From contig CM068388.1 in the NCBI GenBank assembly GCA_034770075.1, forward strand, positions 19,215,206 to 19,279,205: 64,000 nucleotides of DNA, read 5' to 3'. Numbering within the stretch: position 1 is the stretch's first letter; each line of letters opens with the position of its first letter. A program made the position numbers and the translations under genes. This DNA is from Aralia elata. Lineage: Eukaryota > Streptophyta > Magnoliopsida > Apiales > Araliaceae. Below the pieces are notes generated by a model. The model ran no database searches. It was not told where the DNA came from and was given only the letters and a program-made list of their open reading frames with translations. Below, piece by piece: positions 37,001 to 48,700 of the stretch.

Positions 37001-39078
37001 TGTCGACGCCGGGTTTTTCCGCTTAATGCGGTATTTGTCCTTTTCCAATTTTTTAGCCTTTTGATTAGATGATTTTTTTGAAAAGGTCGGCATTAATGTC
37101 GACGGGGTTTTTGAAAGATCATTTTTTTATGATGAGCCAATTAACCAGAGTCGCCAGTTGGTATATTTGAAATGGATGTACCAACTCATCCGAATTTTCA
37201 TTCTTTTGTAAATCGCTGGCTCATATGTGACTCCGAATTAATTGGTCTGCGAATTGAGATTCATAGAGTTCGGGGGCTTGTTTAAGTGAGGGGAAGGTGT
37301 TAGGCACCCCTCGACTTCCGTGAAACACGGTTACCGCAATCTTGATGCTTTTCTATCCTTTAATTCATGAATGTATGTGTGTATAGGTGCCCGTGCGTGT
37401 GTGCGTGTGCCTATGTGAATGTTGTGGTGAGTTTGTATGAAAGAGTCATTTGGATTTTAGGGAAAATCGTGCCTTAATTTGAGAACGCTTCGGAATGTCT
37501 TTTCGGTATACACGAGAAAGCTTTATTCTTTTGAGAAGGATTTGATTTTAATTGTATAAAGCTATGGGATTTTTCTTTAGGTGTCGTTTTGGCAAAACAA
37601 GAGTTTTAAACCTTCGTCAAAATAGGAATCGAGATCTATACGTTGCTTTCATAAAATGATGGGCAATTTCTAGGATCTCTTTAACCCTATGCACAACGGT
37701 TTAATAAAACGTTACTTATTTGTAAAATCATTTTTGTGTGATGTTTGAAAACGATTTTCTTTAGCTTTTTCGTTAGATAGGAATCGACATTCATTAGCAC
37801 TTCTCAAATTTTAACCTCGTGATTCTAATATCCTACTTTGATTGATTTTATAAAAAATCTTCATTTGTTTGGCTTTGAAATCAAATTTTTCAATATTGTC
37901 AATCAAATAAAACATTAATATGCATGAGGGTTATTCATGGGCATGTAAGCCATCAAAATAACCCACACGCCTACAATCACATACTTCACTATTTATGGGG
38001 CCTTAAACCCGATTCTCGCCTTAGCGTCGTTTTAAGGCCCGACGATTACATATTTACAATGAAAACTACATCATTTCTACTTCTTACATCAAGATATGTC
38101 CATCATCGGATTTGGACCCCGGGGTCGCTTTCCTAGGCTCACAACCAAATATCCACACACCCACAATCGGATATTACAAGAAATAACCAATACGAATAAT
38201 CTACCAATATCAAAGCATCCCAAAATAAAGATCTAAAAGAACCTATATCAATATAACACCAAAAAAATAAAACAAGAAATCAATAAATAAATATCATCGG
38301 GTTATTAGGAAGAATTTTTTTTGTTCCAAATGGAACCCTCACTAATACTCCCTAATTTATCGTTCCATAATCATATGAAAAAAAAACTTCATTTGATTTG
38401 ACCAAAAGATGTGATAGAAATTACAAAATTGAGGAGATTTTCACCTTGCAAATGAGATCAAAATGGATGTAAACTTGTGTATTGAATAGAAGAAGAAATA
38501 TGTGTGATACAATCAAATCACAAAAATATTATTCCTCTCTTTTTTCTCACTTTTTCTCCTATTTTTGTTGCAAATCTAGCTATTTTCCTCTCAATTTTCG
38601 TGCTTTGTTGCTGCTGTATCCTCCTTCTTTTCCAATTCTGTTGAACCTCCTGTATGCTGTCCGAAGCTGTGCTTAAATAGGCTGGCCATCTGGCGCGCCT
38701 CCCATCGCACTCAGCTGGTAGTGCTGATTTGCTGGTTTCCGTGCTGGCGCACTCACTTGGCCGCAGATCTATCCGCGGCTGGCGGGCTTGACTTTCTCGA
38801 ATTTCGTGCCACGCCTCGATTTTCGTGCCGCAACGTCAGTTTTTGCTGACAGGCTCGTATTTTACAGTCCGGGAATTTCCGGGAGACGTGCCACCTCATT
38901 CGGAAATGCCTGCCTCGGACGGCTTTATTGTCACGTAAACTTGGGTTGCCCAAAACATTGCGGCGGTGCCGGGCGCTCGCCCTTGTGCCCGCTCCTTTGC
39001 TCCCGCAAGCCGGTTCAATTGACGATTTCGCCCTCCTGTCATGGTTAGTAGAAGGAACGCAAAATTTGGGTGTCTACA
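37001..39078 (-). repeat. 5' LTR (element sense), 2,078 bp
   Basis: In element sense it starts TGTAGACACCCAAATTTTGC and ends GGCGTCGACA. It differs from its partner by 12 single-base changes, all transitions, and one 54-bp gap. It would hold the element's promoter. Confidence 0.95.
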
Positions 39079-41851
39079 ATATGTTAATGTTACTATTATT
39101 AAAATATAAGTATCATTGTATTTCAAGTATAAGTATGACTATATTATTACTTAGATAATATAATTTTAGAAGTAAACTATTTTCTTGCACGGGGTGTAGA
39201 TGCTAGTATATATAGAATTAAAGTAATTTCATACACTAACAGTGTATAAATAACAACTCATTAATTACAAACTTATGTTGGACAAAATTATCTTATTTTA
39301 ATGACGTGTTAGGATTTTAACCGCTTGTGTGTGTATACACTGTTAGTGTTTCAAATTTTAACTCTCTCTCTCTCACACACATATATATATATACACACAC
39401 ATTATATTTAGCTATAATAAAATATATAAAACTTGTACGGTATAAATATGAATTCAACATCTCTCTTGAAATCCGTCTCGGCTTTCCAAAAAAGGGTGTT
39501 TGAACTTCATAAATTAGAAATAACGGTTTTAGGCTATATTAAAAGAAAAAAAAGATAAATTAATAATATTATATGTATAAACTTGTTCACCTGGAGCAAC
39601 ATATCCGTAAGTGCCGGCAAGTACAGTTTGATTTGATGAATCTGGGTATAGCAATCTTGCAGTGCCAAAGTCAGCAACAAAGGCCTCTAGTTTGGAGTCC
39701 AATAAGATGTTGTTACTTGATATGTCACGATGAATAATAGGGGGGTTGCAGTCATAATGCATGTAAGATAAAGCATTTGCAATACCTTTCACAATGTTCA
39801 CTCTCCTTATCCAATCTAATTCGATGGCTTCAACATCATTTCTGAGGACACAAAACAAGCTTCCCCTTTCCAAGTATTCATAAACCAAAAACATGCTTCT
39901 GTGGTGTAAACAGAATCCGAAAAGCTTCACAATGTTCTTATGCCTTATATTTGTTAATACTTGTACCTCATTCCTGAAACTCTTGTCAAAAGCTGGCTCT
40001 TCCGCTTCGAGTCGATGAAGTTTTTTCAGAGCCACTACTTTGCCACTAGGCAGTCTAGCTTCATACACACTACCATAGCCACCGGTTCCAATGCAGTATC
40101 TGATGTCAAAGTCATTGGTTGCTCTGATAATATCTTCATATGCAATACTTCCATCATAATTCCATATCGAACAAAAATCACCGTTCTTGATTGCTTGAGA
40201 TTGGCTTTGACTTCTTTTTGCCTTGAGACGATTCAATAATACAAAGACAATCGTTAAGAAAGTTAGCAAAATAACGATGGGGAGAGCAATGTATAAAGTG
40301 CGGAACACTCTCTTTCTATTCTTGATGGTGTTGGTGTTGCTGGCGTTGTGGTGGTGGTTGTCATCTTCGAACATGGCTTCCCTAGACTTTTCTTGACAAG
40401 TTTGCTGTCCCTCAAGGGCATTGTCTGATAAATCAATTGGCATGCCTTGAAACAACTTGCAAAGAGAACTCGGAATTGTGCCAGAAAGATTATTGTGTGA
40501 GAGGTTCAAGTAGGTTAAGCTTGTCAAAAGAGCAAGTTCAACAGGAATGGTTCCATGCAAATTGTTACCACTTAATGTCAACTTGTCCAGGGATCTGCAC
40601 TTTACAAGTTCGTTTGGGATGTGTCCGCTAAGATGATTTTCTGAGAAGTCTAGGTACTGAAGATTATTGCACTCCTTAAAAACCGGTATGCTTCCAGTAA
40701 GTTGATTGGAGTGCAGATCAAGATCATGAAGTTCAGAGAACAGGGAAACCTCCATAGGTATTGAACCATGGATACGATTTGCCGACAAATTAACAGACCA
40801 CAAGTTGATCAAATTTCTAATTGGTAGGATTGAACCATTAATATTGTTTGAATCAAGGTATAAATAGGTTAGATTAGTCAATGAACCAATAGATGAAGGG
40901 ATTGAGCCGTTAAACTGATTTGAACCGAGGTTCAAATGTCTCAAGTTGCTTAAAAGACCTAGAGACGAAGGGATTTGAACCATGAAGGTTGTTATCGCCC
41001 AGGTCTAGTCTCTCTAGCATCTTCAGGTTCCCTAATTCTGAAGGGATAGAGCCGTTTATTTGGTTTGAATAAAGGGTCAAATATGTCAAGTTGCTTAAAA
41101 GACCTAGAGACGAAGGGATTGAACCATCAAGGTTGTTATTGTCCAGGTGTAGTGACATTAGCATCTTCAGGTTCCCTAATTCCGAAGGGATATAGCCACT
41201 AAATTGATTGGAAAAAAGGTACAGAGTGTCCAGATTTGTCGGCAAAGAACCCAAAGCTGAAGAGATTGAACCGACGAGGTCATTCTCATAGAAGGATAAA
41301 TAACGTAAGTTGGTCAAATTCCCAAATCCTAAGGGAATGAAACCACTAATATTATTACGTGAGATGGAAAGTGATTCTAATTGGGTGAGGTTAGCCAAGG
41401 AAGGAGGTAACTTACCTGTAAGAGAGTTCCTTCTCAGATCAAGGTATGTGAGTTTTGAAAGCATGCCAATTTGGTATGGGATGCTACCATGTAGTCCACA
41501 GGAATCAAAATCAAGATATTCAAGGTTGGGAAATGATGAAAAATTTAACTTCCCCACCTCACTTCCGAGTTTCATGTTTTTGTAGTAGCAGAAAGAGTAC
41601 AGGTCTATAGAAGTGACACTACCTGCGTCATTGCAATTGATGCCTGTCCAGTTACAATGACTATGAGAAGTGTTGACCGTAATAATAGAATTACTATTAT
41701 TATTATTAATTCCCCACCAGTGGCTGCTGAGTAGAGCTTCAGTCTCTGGTAATTTTGCTGCTGCTGCTACTAATATTATATTTGCACAAGAAGCCAGAAG
41801 AAGAAGAACAACAAGTAGTAGAACACAAGTGATGGACGAGGAGGATGCCAT

Positions 41852-42054
41852 TATTTTGTTTGTTTATTTTTAATTAATTTCTCCCCAAGTACTGCCTAAG
41901 CCTAATAAATGGTGGCTGGATTTGTAATGTAAAGGAGGTAACTGTACAGCAGACCAATAATTGAAGTCTTCTTAGTCTTTGTGGAAATTTTGGCAGGGGA
42001 GACTTACTTTTATTGGCGTGAATTAAAGATGTGGAAGTGAGAGGCATTATCTTT
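41852..42054. promoter_or_regulatory. Upstream region of the receptor kinase, partly duplicated at 43340-43515
   Basis: The segment TCTTCTTAGTCTTTGTGGAA (about 41968) with TTTTGGCAGGGGAGACT recurs at about 43380, and the second site repeats GGGGAGACTCACTTTATTGA internally at about 43410 and 43482. It lies where the promoter of the receptor gene should be. No TATA box was assigned with confidence. Confidence 0.5.
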
Positions 42055-42059
42055 TTTTA

Positions 42060-42314
42060 TTTTCCCAAATTAATTGCTTAGTTTTGACTTTTTAAAGTCA
42101 TATTGACTATTTTTAAAACTGATTTTTATACCATTTTTGTCAAAATATAGGTGAAGAGATTATAACCAAAAGAAAGTATATTCAATTTACTACTAATACC
42201 AATTTTTATAATATTAAAAAATATTTTTATATATGCTTAATTATTAATTTTAAAAATAGTCAATTTGACTAAAAAAAGTCAAAACTAAGCAGTTAATTTG
42301 GGATGGAGGGAGTA
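42060..42314. mobile_element. Stowaway-like MITE upstream of the receptor kinase
   Basis: The right end TTTGGGATGGAGGGAGTA is the classic Stowaway/mariner terminus. The inner part TTGACTAAAAAAAGTCAAAA, GCAGTTAATTTGGG mirrors TTAATTGCTTAGTTTTGACT at the left. The left extreme is eroded. Confidence 0.75.
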
Positions 42315-42789
42315 TTACATAATTTTGGACTGCAAATCATTGTTTGCACTGCATAATTTCATGTTAGTGTCTTATTTACTGCTCCAACCATTTCAAATAT
42401 TAGATCATAATTGACTTTTTGAAGTTAACTTGTAATATTTTTTAAATTCAAATCTAACATTGATTAATGTTTTAAATCATTCAATACAAAGATGAATATT
42501 CTAAAAAAATACTAATCATTGTAAAATTTGTTGTTTCATAATATATAATTAATCAATGTAAAATTTGTTGTCAATAATAATCTTATAATGTGGAACAAAA
42601 GAAATATAATTCTAATAAGTTAGTTTTCAAATTGCAAATATTCATAATCAAAATGAATTGTTAGTTTTGTATTTTTCTCTAGCTAACAAATGAAGGTTGG
42701 ATTTTAATGAGAAGTAGCCCTTGACCACTAACTCGAATAGAACGTTTATATTGAGGCGGACTGACGACTGGAGTATTTGGCAGGGACTC

Positions 42790-43004
42790 ACTTTCTACGT
42801 TTGGATTGGTAGGAATAGGAGGAAGAATGAAATGACTCGTTCCTATGGAATAAAAAGAAATTGTGTTTGGTTGCGATTGGAATGAAAAAAAATTGTGTTT
42901 GGTTCCTTGAGGGAGGGAGAACATATGGAATAACTCAGTCCAACTAGAATGGAATGAATCATTTCACTCTTCATTCCATTCTTTCAATCCAAACGTAGCA
43001 TTAG
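42790..43004. mobile_element. MITE of the CTACGTTTGGATTG family, copy 1
   Basis: Ends CTACGTTTGGATTG and CAATCCAAACGTAG are exact inverted repeats. The interior has GGAATGA/TCATTCC motifs. No gene; a minus-strand frame through it is incidental. Confidence 0.75.
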
Positions 43005-44749
43005 TGTTTGTGGTCCTGAAAAAAGAAAAATTGGCGTAAAATATGTGGTTGGAAAATTGATTTGTTAATGTTGAAATAATAATAGATAAAAATTACGTGA
43101 CAAACTCCTACTAATTTTCTATTTCTCAAAATGAGAAATGCAATCTTTGTCTCTAGTTTTAGACTAAAACTTGAGGTTCAACAAAATAGAGAAAATACAA
43201 GAAAATCTCATTGAATTGGAACTACAAAACTTGTATTTTTATATCTTTTTATTTCTTCGGTATTAACTCTTTTTTTTATATATATATTAGAGGTCCGTAA
43301 CTTGTTTTCATATGATTTTTTTGTTTGCTGAAATTATTGATCAAACTGGAACTTGTACGGCCCACCACTAATATAAGTCTTCTTAGACTTTGTGGAAATT
43401 TTGGCAGGGGAGACTCACTTTATTGAATCTTCCCTTAGTCTTTGGTGGGCTCAAAATGAGTGGCGTGAAAGATGTGATAGGGGAGACTCACTTTATTGAG
43501 TCTTCTCTTAGTCTTTGTTTTAATGTTTAATATTTCGTTGTTAACGTTAAATTTTCTTTTAAAAATTAGTTTAATATTTTTATATGTCCTTTTAATTGAA
43601 TTATATTTTTATTTGATATTAAAATAAATTACTTCATATATCAAAAAATAAGTAAAAATTTGATTTTAGGTGATTATAATCATAATTATTTTAAACTACT
43701 TATAAATACTACTAATTATTTTATTATTTTTCAATATATATATATATATTTATATATATGGATTCCATCAATTCTGAATGTTTTAAGTTCTAACAAACCG
43801 AAAACACTAACATTCATTACAAACTCTCAGTACTTGTTATGGCGTGTGGTCTCATAAGAGAAATGGAATAACGAATGTGAACTTTTCAAAACGAGTGGTG
43901 CGAGTCTTTTTAATCGTTTTTTCGAGTCTTCATGAACACGTGTAGAATAAGTGTGATACTTTCTTAAGCAGTGGTCGCTCAAAGCGTGTCTGTTTGGCAG
44001 ATACGTGCCATGTGTGGTTTGGTGCAGTCAGATTAAACACTTTTAGAAGTAGAATTTTTGACAAAAGTGTTTTAATATAAAAATTAAGATAATAATTGAT
44101 TACCAAATTATAGAAGAACTTTGAAGGTATTAATACAGTTTTAAGTTTAGTGTGTGATATGATATTTTATTTCTTTTTAACAATTTAAGGATAATTTTGT
44201 ACTTTGTACTTATGTCAAAAGTGCTGCAATCAAAAATTTAAATTTTCTATTCGAGTTAAAAGTACTTTTAAACCCAAATCTCTAATATTTAATAGTATTT
44301 TTAAAAAGTTACCAACCCCCAAAACGCTTCCATATATTATTTAGAAACGATTTTAGTCCACACAAAAGTTTTCAAAACGACCCATTCCTTCAAACTCACA
44401 AAAGCAGTATTAGATTTAAAACAGTCTCGAGACTGCGGTGAATAATCTTCTCTAAAAACTGTGACTGATTATTTGATTTACCAAGTTGAAAAGTTATTTC
44501 AAATTAGATAATGACTTGCAACAAAAAATATTAATTTGAAAACCCAACTTGTAATTGGCAAAGAAAGCTAGCAATAACAATAACAATAACAATAACAATA
44601 ACAATAATAATAATAATAATAATAATTCCAATGGAATGGATGTATATGATGATGATGATGATGCTAGAAAGAACACAAATCTATAATACACAGAGTAGGG
44701 AGGGGGGAGGACTATTCAATTCCGCCAAATAGATAAAAATAATAATTAT
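43005..44749. other. Spacer between MITEs
   Basis: No gene is seen. It contains the duplicated promoter-like block (43340-43515) and an AAC/AAT-type microsatellite at 44574-44626 followed by a short GATGATGAT tract. Confidence 0.4.
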
Positions 44750-45033
44750 GCTATATTTGGATTGAAGAAATGGAATAGAAGAAGGATTGAAATGATTTTT
44801 TAGCATTTCAAGTATATGTTCGGTCGTTGTTGGTGGTGAGTGGTATGCTAGGATGTCATAATTGTCATATACATCCATTCCATTGGAATTAATTTCATTC
44901 CACTACCTCCCACATGAAATGAAAATCAAAGGGATGGAATGAATTTTTATTTCATCGGAATAGTTTATCCACTAAAATGATCATCGAATACATTATTTTT
45001 TGTTTTCATTTCTTCCTTCAATCCAAGCGTAGC
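44750..45033. mobile_element. MITE of the same family, copy 2
   Basis: Ends GCTATATTTGGATTGAAG and CTTCAATCCAAGCGTAGC are inverted repeats. The interior has the same GGAATGAA/TTCATTCC composition as copy 1. Confidence 0.75.
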
Positions 45034-45780
45034 AGTATAACTTCTTTACTTTTACTTTTTGATCTCTTCTGATCTCTTTGTTATTGATTGAAAGCTGAAA
45101 TGAAAAGACACCTTTTTACTAATTAATGTTTACAGATCCAACTAAATGAATGTTTAGGGCCGAAGTAGAGATCATGGAGCTTTTTTTTGGCAAAACGGCG
45201 AAGTTGTGACGCACAGTCAAAATCAAATATCTCTCAAAAAACTCTCACATTGTCGTCGGTGGACACTCTGCTGGCCAAAAAGAGATCCAATCAGAAGAAG
45301 AAATAGCGACAACCAATCAATTGTTTATGCAGGAAGACGAGATGACCTCTAGGATTCAATATCCTCTCAATGACTCCTCTTTTGTCCTACTGCCCCTTCC
45401 GCGCCAGTCTCTGCCCCTGTTTTACTCTTGTTTTTTTACATAATTGTGTCGCTGAAAATGTCTCTGCATGTGTCGTTGAAATTAATATTTGTGTCACTAA
45501 ATGTGTATTGGGAGGAATTGAAGGATAAGTGTAATGAAAGAGATCCTAATCCATTAATTTTCAATTGCAATCATGATTTGGGCCACCAGACATTGATGCA
45601 ACTTGAATGAAGTTGAGAAAGTTGAAACAAAAAAGGGACTAAAGTACACACTAGTGAAACTTGGGACGTAAAAATTGGAATATACTATGTGACTGAAATT
45701 TAGTTATAATTTGGAGCTCAATTCCAATTTCAAGACTTCGAATTGAGTTGCCAAACATAACTTAAAGTTGAACCTTGAAA

Positions 45781-48700
45781 CTACAAATCCTCATCATCTA
45801 TGGTTTTCTCTACTATGCCGATGCAAAAGCCCACAGATCTTCCATTCGACATGGCCTCAGCAAGCTTTGTTCGTGCTTCTTGATGACGACGTAAAAGTAG
45901 GACTGTATTTAGAACAGCCCATCTGACTTGAGAATTTGCTTTCTTCTGTGTGAAACCCAAGCTATTAAGTAATAAATCCAGCTGGTACATGAACAAAAGT
46001 GGTTCTATTAGCAATGTGACTAGTTGGAACTTATAGTAAAACTGTACAACCACATTGGGAGATCATCAAGTGTGAGAACGCCAATAGTTATCTTGAGGAA
46101 GGAAAAATGTTGTTTCAGTTGATGTAACATAAAATCTATTTAAAGACACATTTTATGAAAATTAACGCATATATCCGAAGACTCTCTTGGAATAATATTT
46201 TTGGGAAAATATTAATTGTATATATTAGAACTAGACTAATTGATTGGTCTTGGTAAGTGTGACAAATGAACTTTAAGCAAGTATATAATATGGCCGGCTA
46301 GTGCGAGTTATATAATTATCTTTTGGGCTTGTAAAGACTATGCCCAATTGGATACTGATTAAGATTAATATAAGTAAGAAACTATATCATCTCTTTTGTT
46401 CTACAAGTAAAAGAATTTCAATATGGTTAAGGGTTTATCGCCAAGTAAACAGTGCTGCATTTGGATTAATAAATTGTATTTACGTTTGGATCTTCATATT
46501 TGCAGGAATGAAAATGGGAATGAAATGACTTATTACTATAAAATGAAAACAATTGCATTTGGTTGTTCCATTAGAATGGAATGAACTATTCTCATTCCTG
46601 TCAAATTTGTGAATTTTACTCCTTAGGGGAGGGTATGGAATGACTCATTCCAGTTGGAATAAAATGAATCATTCCTCTCTTCATTCCATTCCATTCTCTA
46701 TTCTATTCCTTCACCAATTCCATTCATTTAATCCAAACATAGCACTAGGGAATCAGGGAGTAGTATTTTGTTCATCCGAAGAAAATTCTGCAGCGTTAAT
46801 CAAAGTTATAGATTCCAAACAAGGTACATAAAATTTATTATTTTCTATATGCTCCTGGTATTCTTCTCTGATATATGTATAACGAATAATTAATAAGCAC
46901 TGATAATTAATTCGTGCATCTTTGACATCTTTGAAATATTGTTACAATCTCTTATTAAGGTAGTCTGTTAATACTAGGAGCTGTAAAACGAAGATCATGA
47001 TTTTTGGCCTTGAGGACAATCAGGCTACTTTTTTTGGAAGCACAAGGAGGTGAAATATGCTCAAGTTTCGGTGTTTAAGTGATTTAAAAAAAAATCTATA
47101 TAAGACTTTATGAGGCGAGGCATGACGAAATGTATCTTCATTCCAGACAATTTAAAATAGGAAGTACATTTCAGCAGTCTAGAGAAATATGTTGCATTGT
47201 ATAACAGAGAGTTGTAATTATATAATACTTATATAACAAATGTCATTTGAGACGCAACTCTCTTACTATATCACTACAATTTGTTTCTATAGACTCAAAT
47301 AGACTGCCCAATTTAGACCGTCTGGTATTCACAATAATGTATACCTGGTTAATATCAGTAAGGCCTCCTTCAGCATAACCATATAAAACATACTCAGTTG
47401 CCACACCTGCTAGTGCTATACAAGAGAACCTGTTCAACATCTATTTAAAAAAAAAAAACAATGTTGTCGTTAGATTTCTAATTTGTTGTCAATCTCCTCG
47501 GAAAAACAAATTACTACTATAGCAGAACTTATACGACAAAAAGTGGAAGTATAACAAGGAGACATACCGCAGCTGATACTTTTCCTTTATTAACCTGTAT
47601 GTAATGAGAAGAGTCCATGTTAAATGAGAGAAGCCAAAAATAACTATTCTTCTTTGTTTACTATAAGCAGTTAAAAGATGAAAGCTTCTATTGCTATTAG
47701 CTGCAGTCATCAATTGGTTTGCGCCATATTATTTGTATATGATAGCATTACAACTATGTATATCGTACATACTTCTTGTTTACATATTAGGTATTGTTTG
47801 TTCTACCGTTACCACTCTGTATATACCATACAACAAATGGTTCGACTGAATTTTTTTGTAACATCTATCTATACTAGCTGACGTAGAGTTGAACTTAATG
47901 CCTACGGGCAGAGCCACACAGGAAGTCACTATAAGGGGAAAAAAAGGATCGAAAAAAATTATAGAAAACAAGAACAAAGAGTCAGGAAACTACTTGAGTT
48001 ACAAAATTTTCAATTATTTACTAGAAGAGAACATACTTCTTCAAGAAACTCAAAATCGACAAAAGCAGTCCCTGCTTGAACATTGAGCGACCCTTCCTTT
48101 TGGAAAGCTTCCAAACTTGACAGTGTATATCCCTTGGGAAGAATTCCCATCAGGTAGGCAATCAAGAAATGGCCAGCTTCATGCTAGATCATATTGACAA
48201 TCAAATGAGACCATTAAATTTTCTTCAAGATGTAATGAGACATACATGTTTATTAGAACAAGTATACAGTACAAATGTGCGTGTTGTGTATGCAGATTCA
48301 GAAATGGGTAATTTAGAGGTCTCAAATTTTTTGTCTAAAATGATATGACATCGAAGAAGACAAAACATATTTTTATTAAATGCTCAATCACAAGAGATGT
48401 ACTAAACTAATGTAATAATGCCACATAATTTGAGACAAAAAAATTGACACCCCTAGCATTACCTATTCAGAAATAGAGTTCCACCTTAAAAATGTGCCGA
48501 AATTGGGAATTTACATGGATTCCATGAATCGGAAAAACTAAATAAGGAGAAATAAATCTTACTTGAATTACCCTATTATGGTACTTTTGGCTTAAATTGT
48601 GACCTATGGTATCAAGAACCAAGCCGCTGATTCCTCCATTAAAAGAAACCTAAGAAATACCACTTTGATCAGACCAATAATAATAACAGAAATTTTGGTT

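Larger units (their letters stand above)
28944..39078 (-). mobile_element. Tat/Ogre-type LTR retrotransposon, internally deleted, TSD ATATG
   Basis: Two long repeats (28944-31075 and 37001-39078) begin TG and end CA and are flanked by the same 5 bp, ATATG (28939-28943 and 39079-39083). The internal order on the minus strand is primer-binding site, gag, integrase, a long 3' untranslated part with tandem repeats, and a purine tract, so the element reads right to left, the same direction as the host receptor gene. The primer site is TGGCGACTCTGCTGGGGA, which I recall as the tRNA-Arg type used by Ogre elements. Gag has the YHS...GHDTQECW zinc-binding form usual in the Tat clade. Protease, reverse transcriptase and RNase H are missing, so it depends on a relative for movement. 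The LTRs differ by 12 substitutions and one 54-bp indel, indicating a recent insertion. Confidence 0.93.
28013..39590 (-). other. Intron of the receptor kinase, 11,578 bp
   Basis: The donor (CTCCAG|GTGAAC, exon ends 39591) and acceptor (GACTGTGCAG|AACTTG, exon starts 28012) restore the kinase frame exactly. Removing the retrotransposon and one copy of its 5-bp target duplication leaves about 1,438 bp, an ordinary plant intron. The remaining intron carries imperfect TTACTTTTCCTACTTTAA repeats at 28200-28350 and a Stowaway-like end at 28619. Confidence 0.85.
27448..41851 (-). pseudogene. MIK2-like LRR receptor kinase; frameshift and retroelement in intron
   Basis: A plasma-membrane leucine-rich-repeat receptor kinase of the MDIS1-interacting (MIK2-like) group, thought to sense extracellular ligands. 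Coding exons: 41851-39591, 28012-27673 and probably 27469-27448. Exon 1 encodes a signal peptide (MASSSSITCVLLLVVLLLL), an LRR N-cap (NWTGINC), about 15 LRRs, a membrane helix (ALPIVILLTFLTIVFVLL) and most of the kinase: GTGGYGSVYEA, VALKKL, IIHRDISSNNILL, DFGTARLL, GTYGYVAP. The splice makes the APE glutamate (CCA G|AA), and exon 2 continues LAYTMVVSEKCDVYSFGVV. All core kinase residues are present, and phases fit a protein of about 873 residues. However, three T bases at 40974-40976, where the sister LRR unit has two, shift the frame inside an LRR, so the sequence as given stops early. The 11,578-bp intron holds a 10.1-kb retrotransposon. If exon 2 is not spliced to 27469 it would end in-frame at 27645. 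Confidence 0.9.

Noticed and set aside
42679..42924. Minus-strand frame of 81 codons near the receptor gene
   Set aside because: Much of it runs through a MITE, and it has no recognisable domain.
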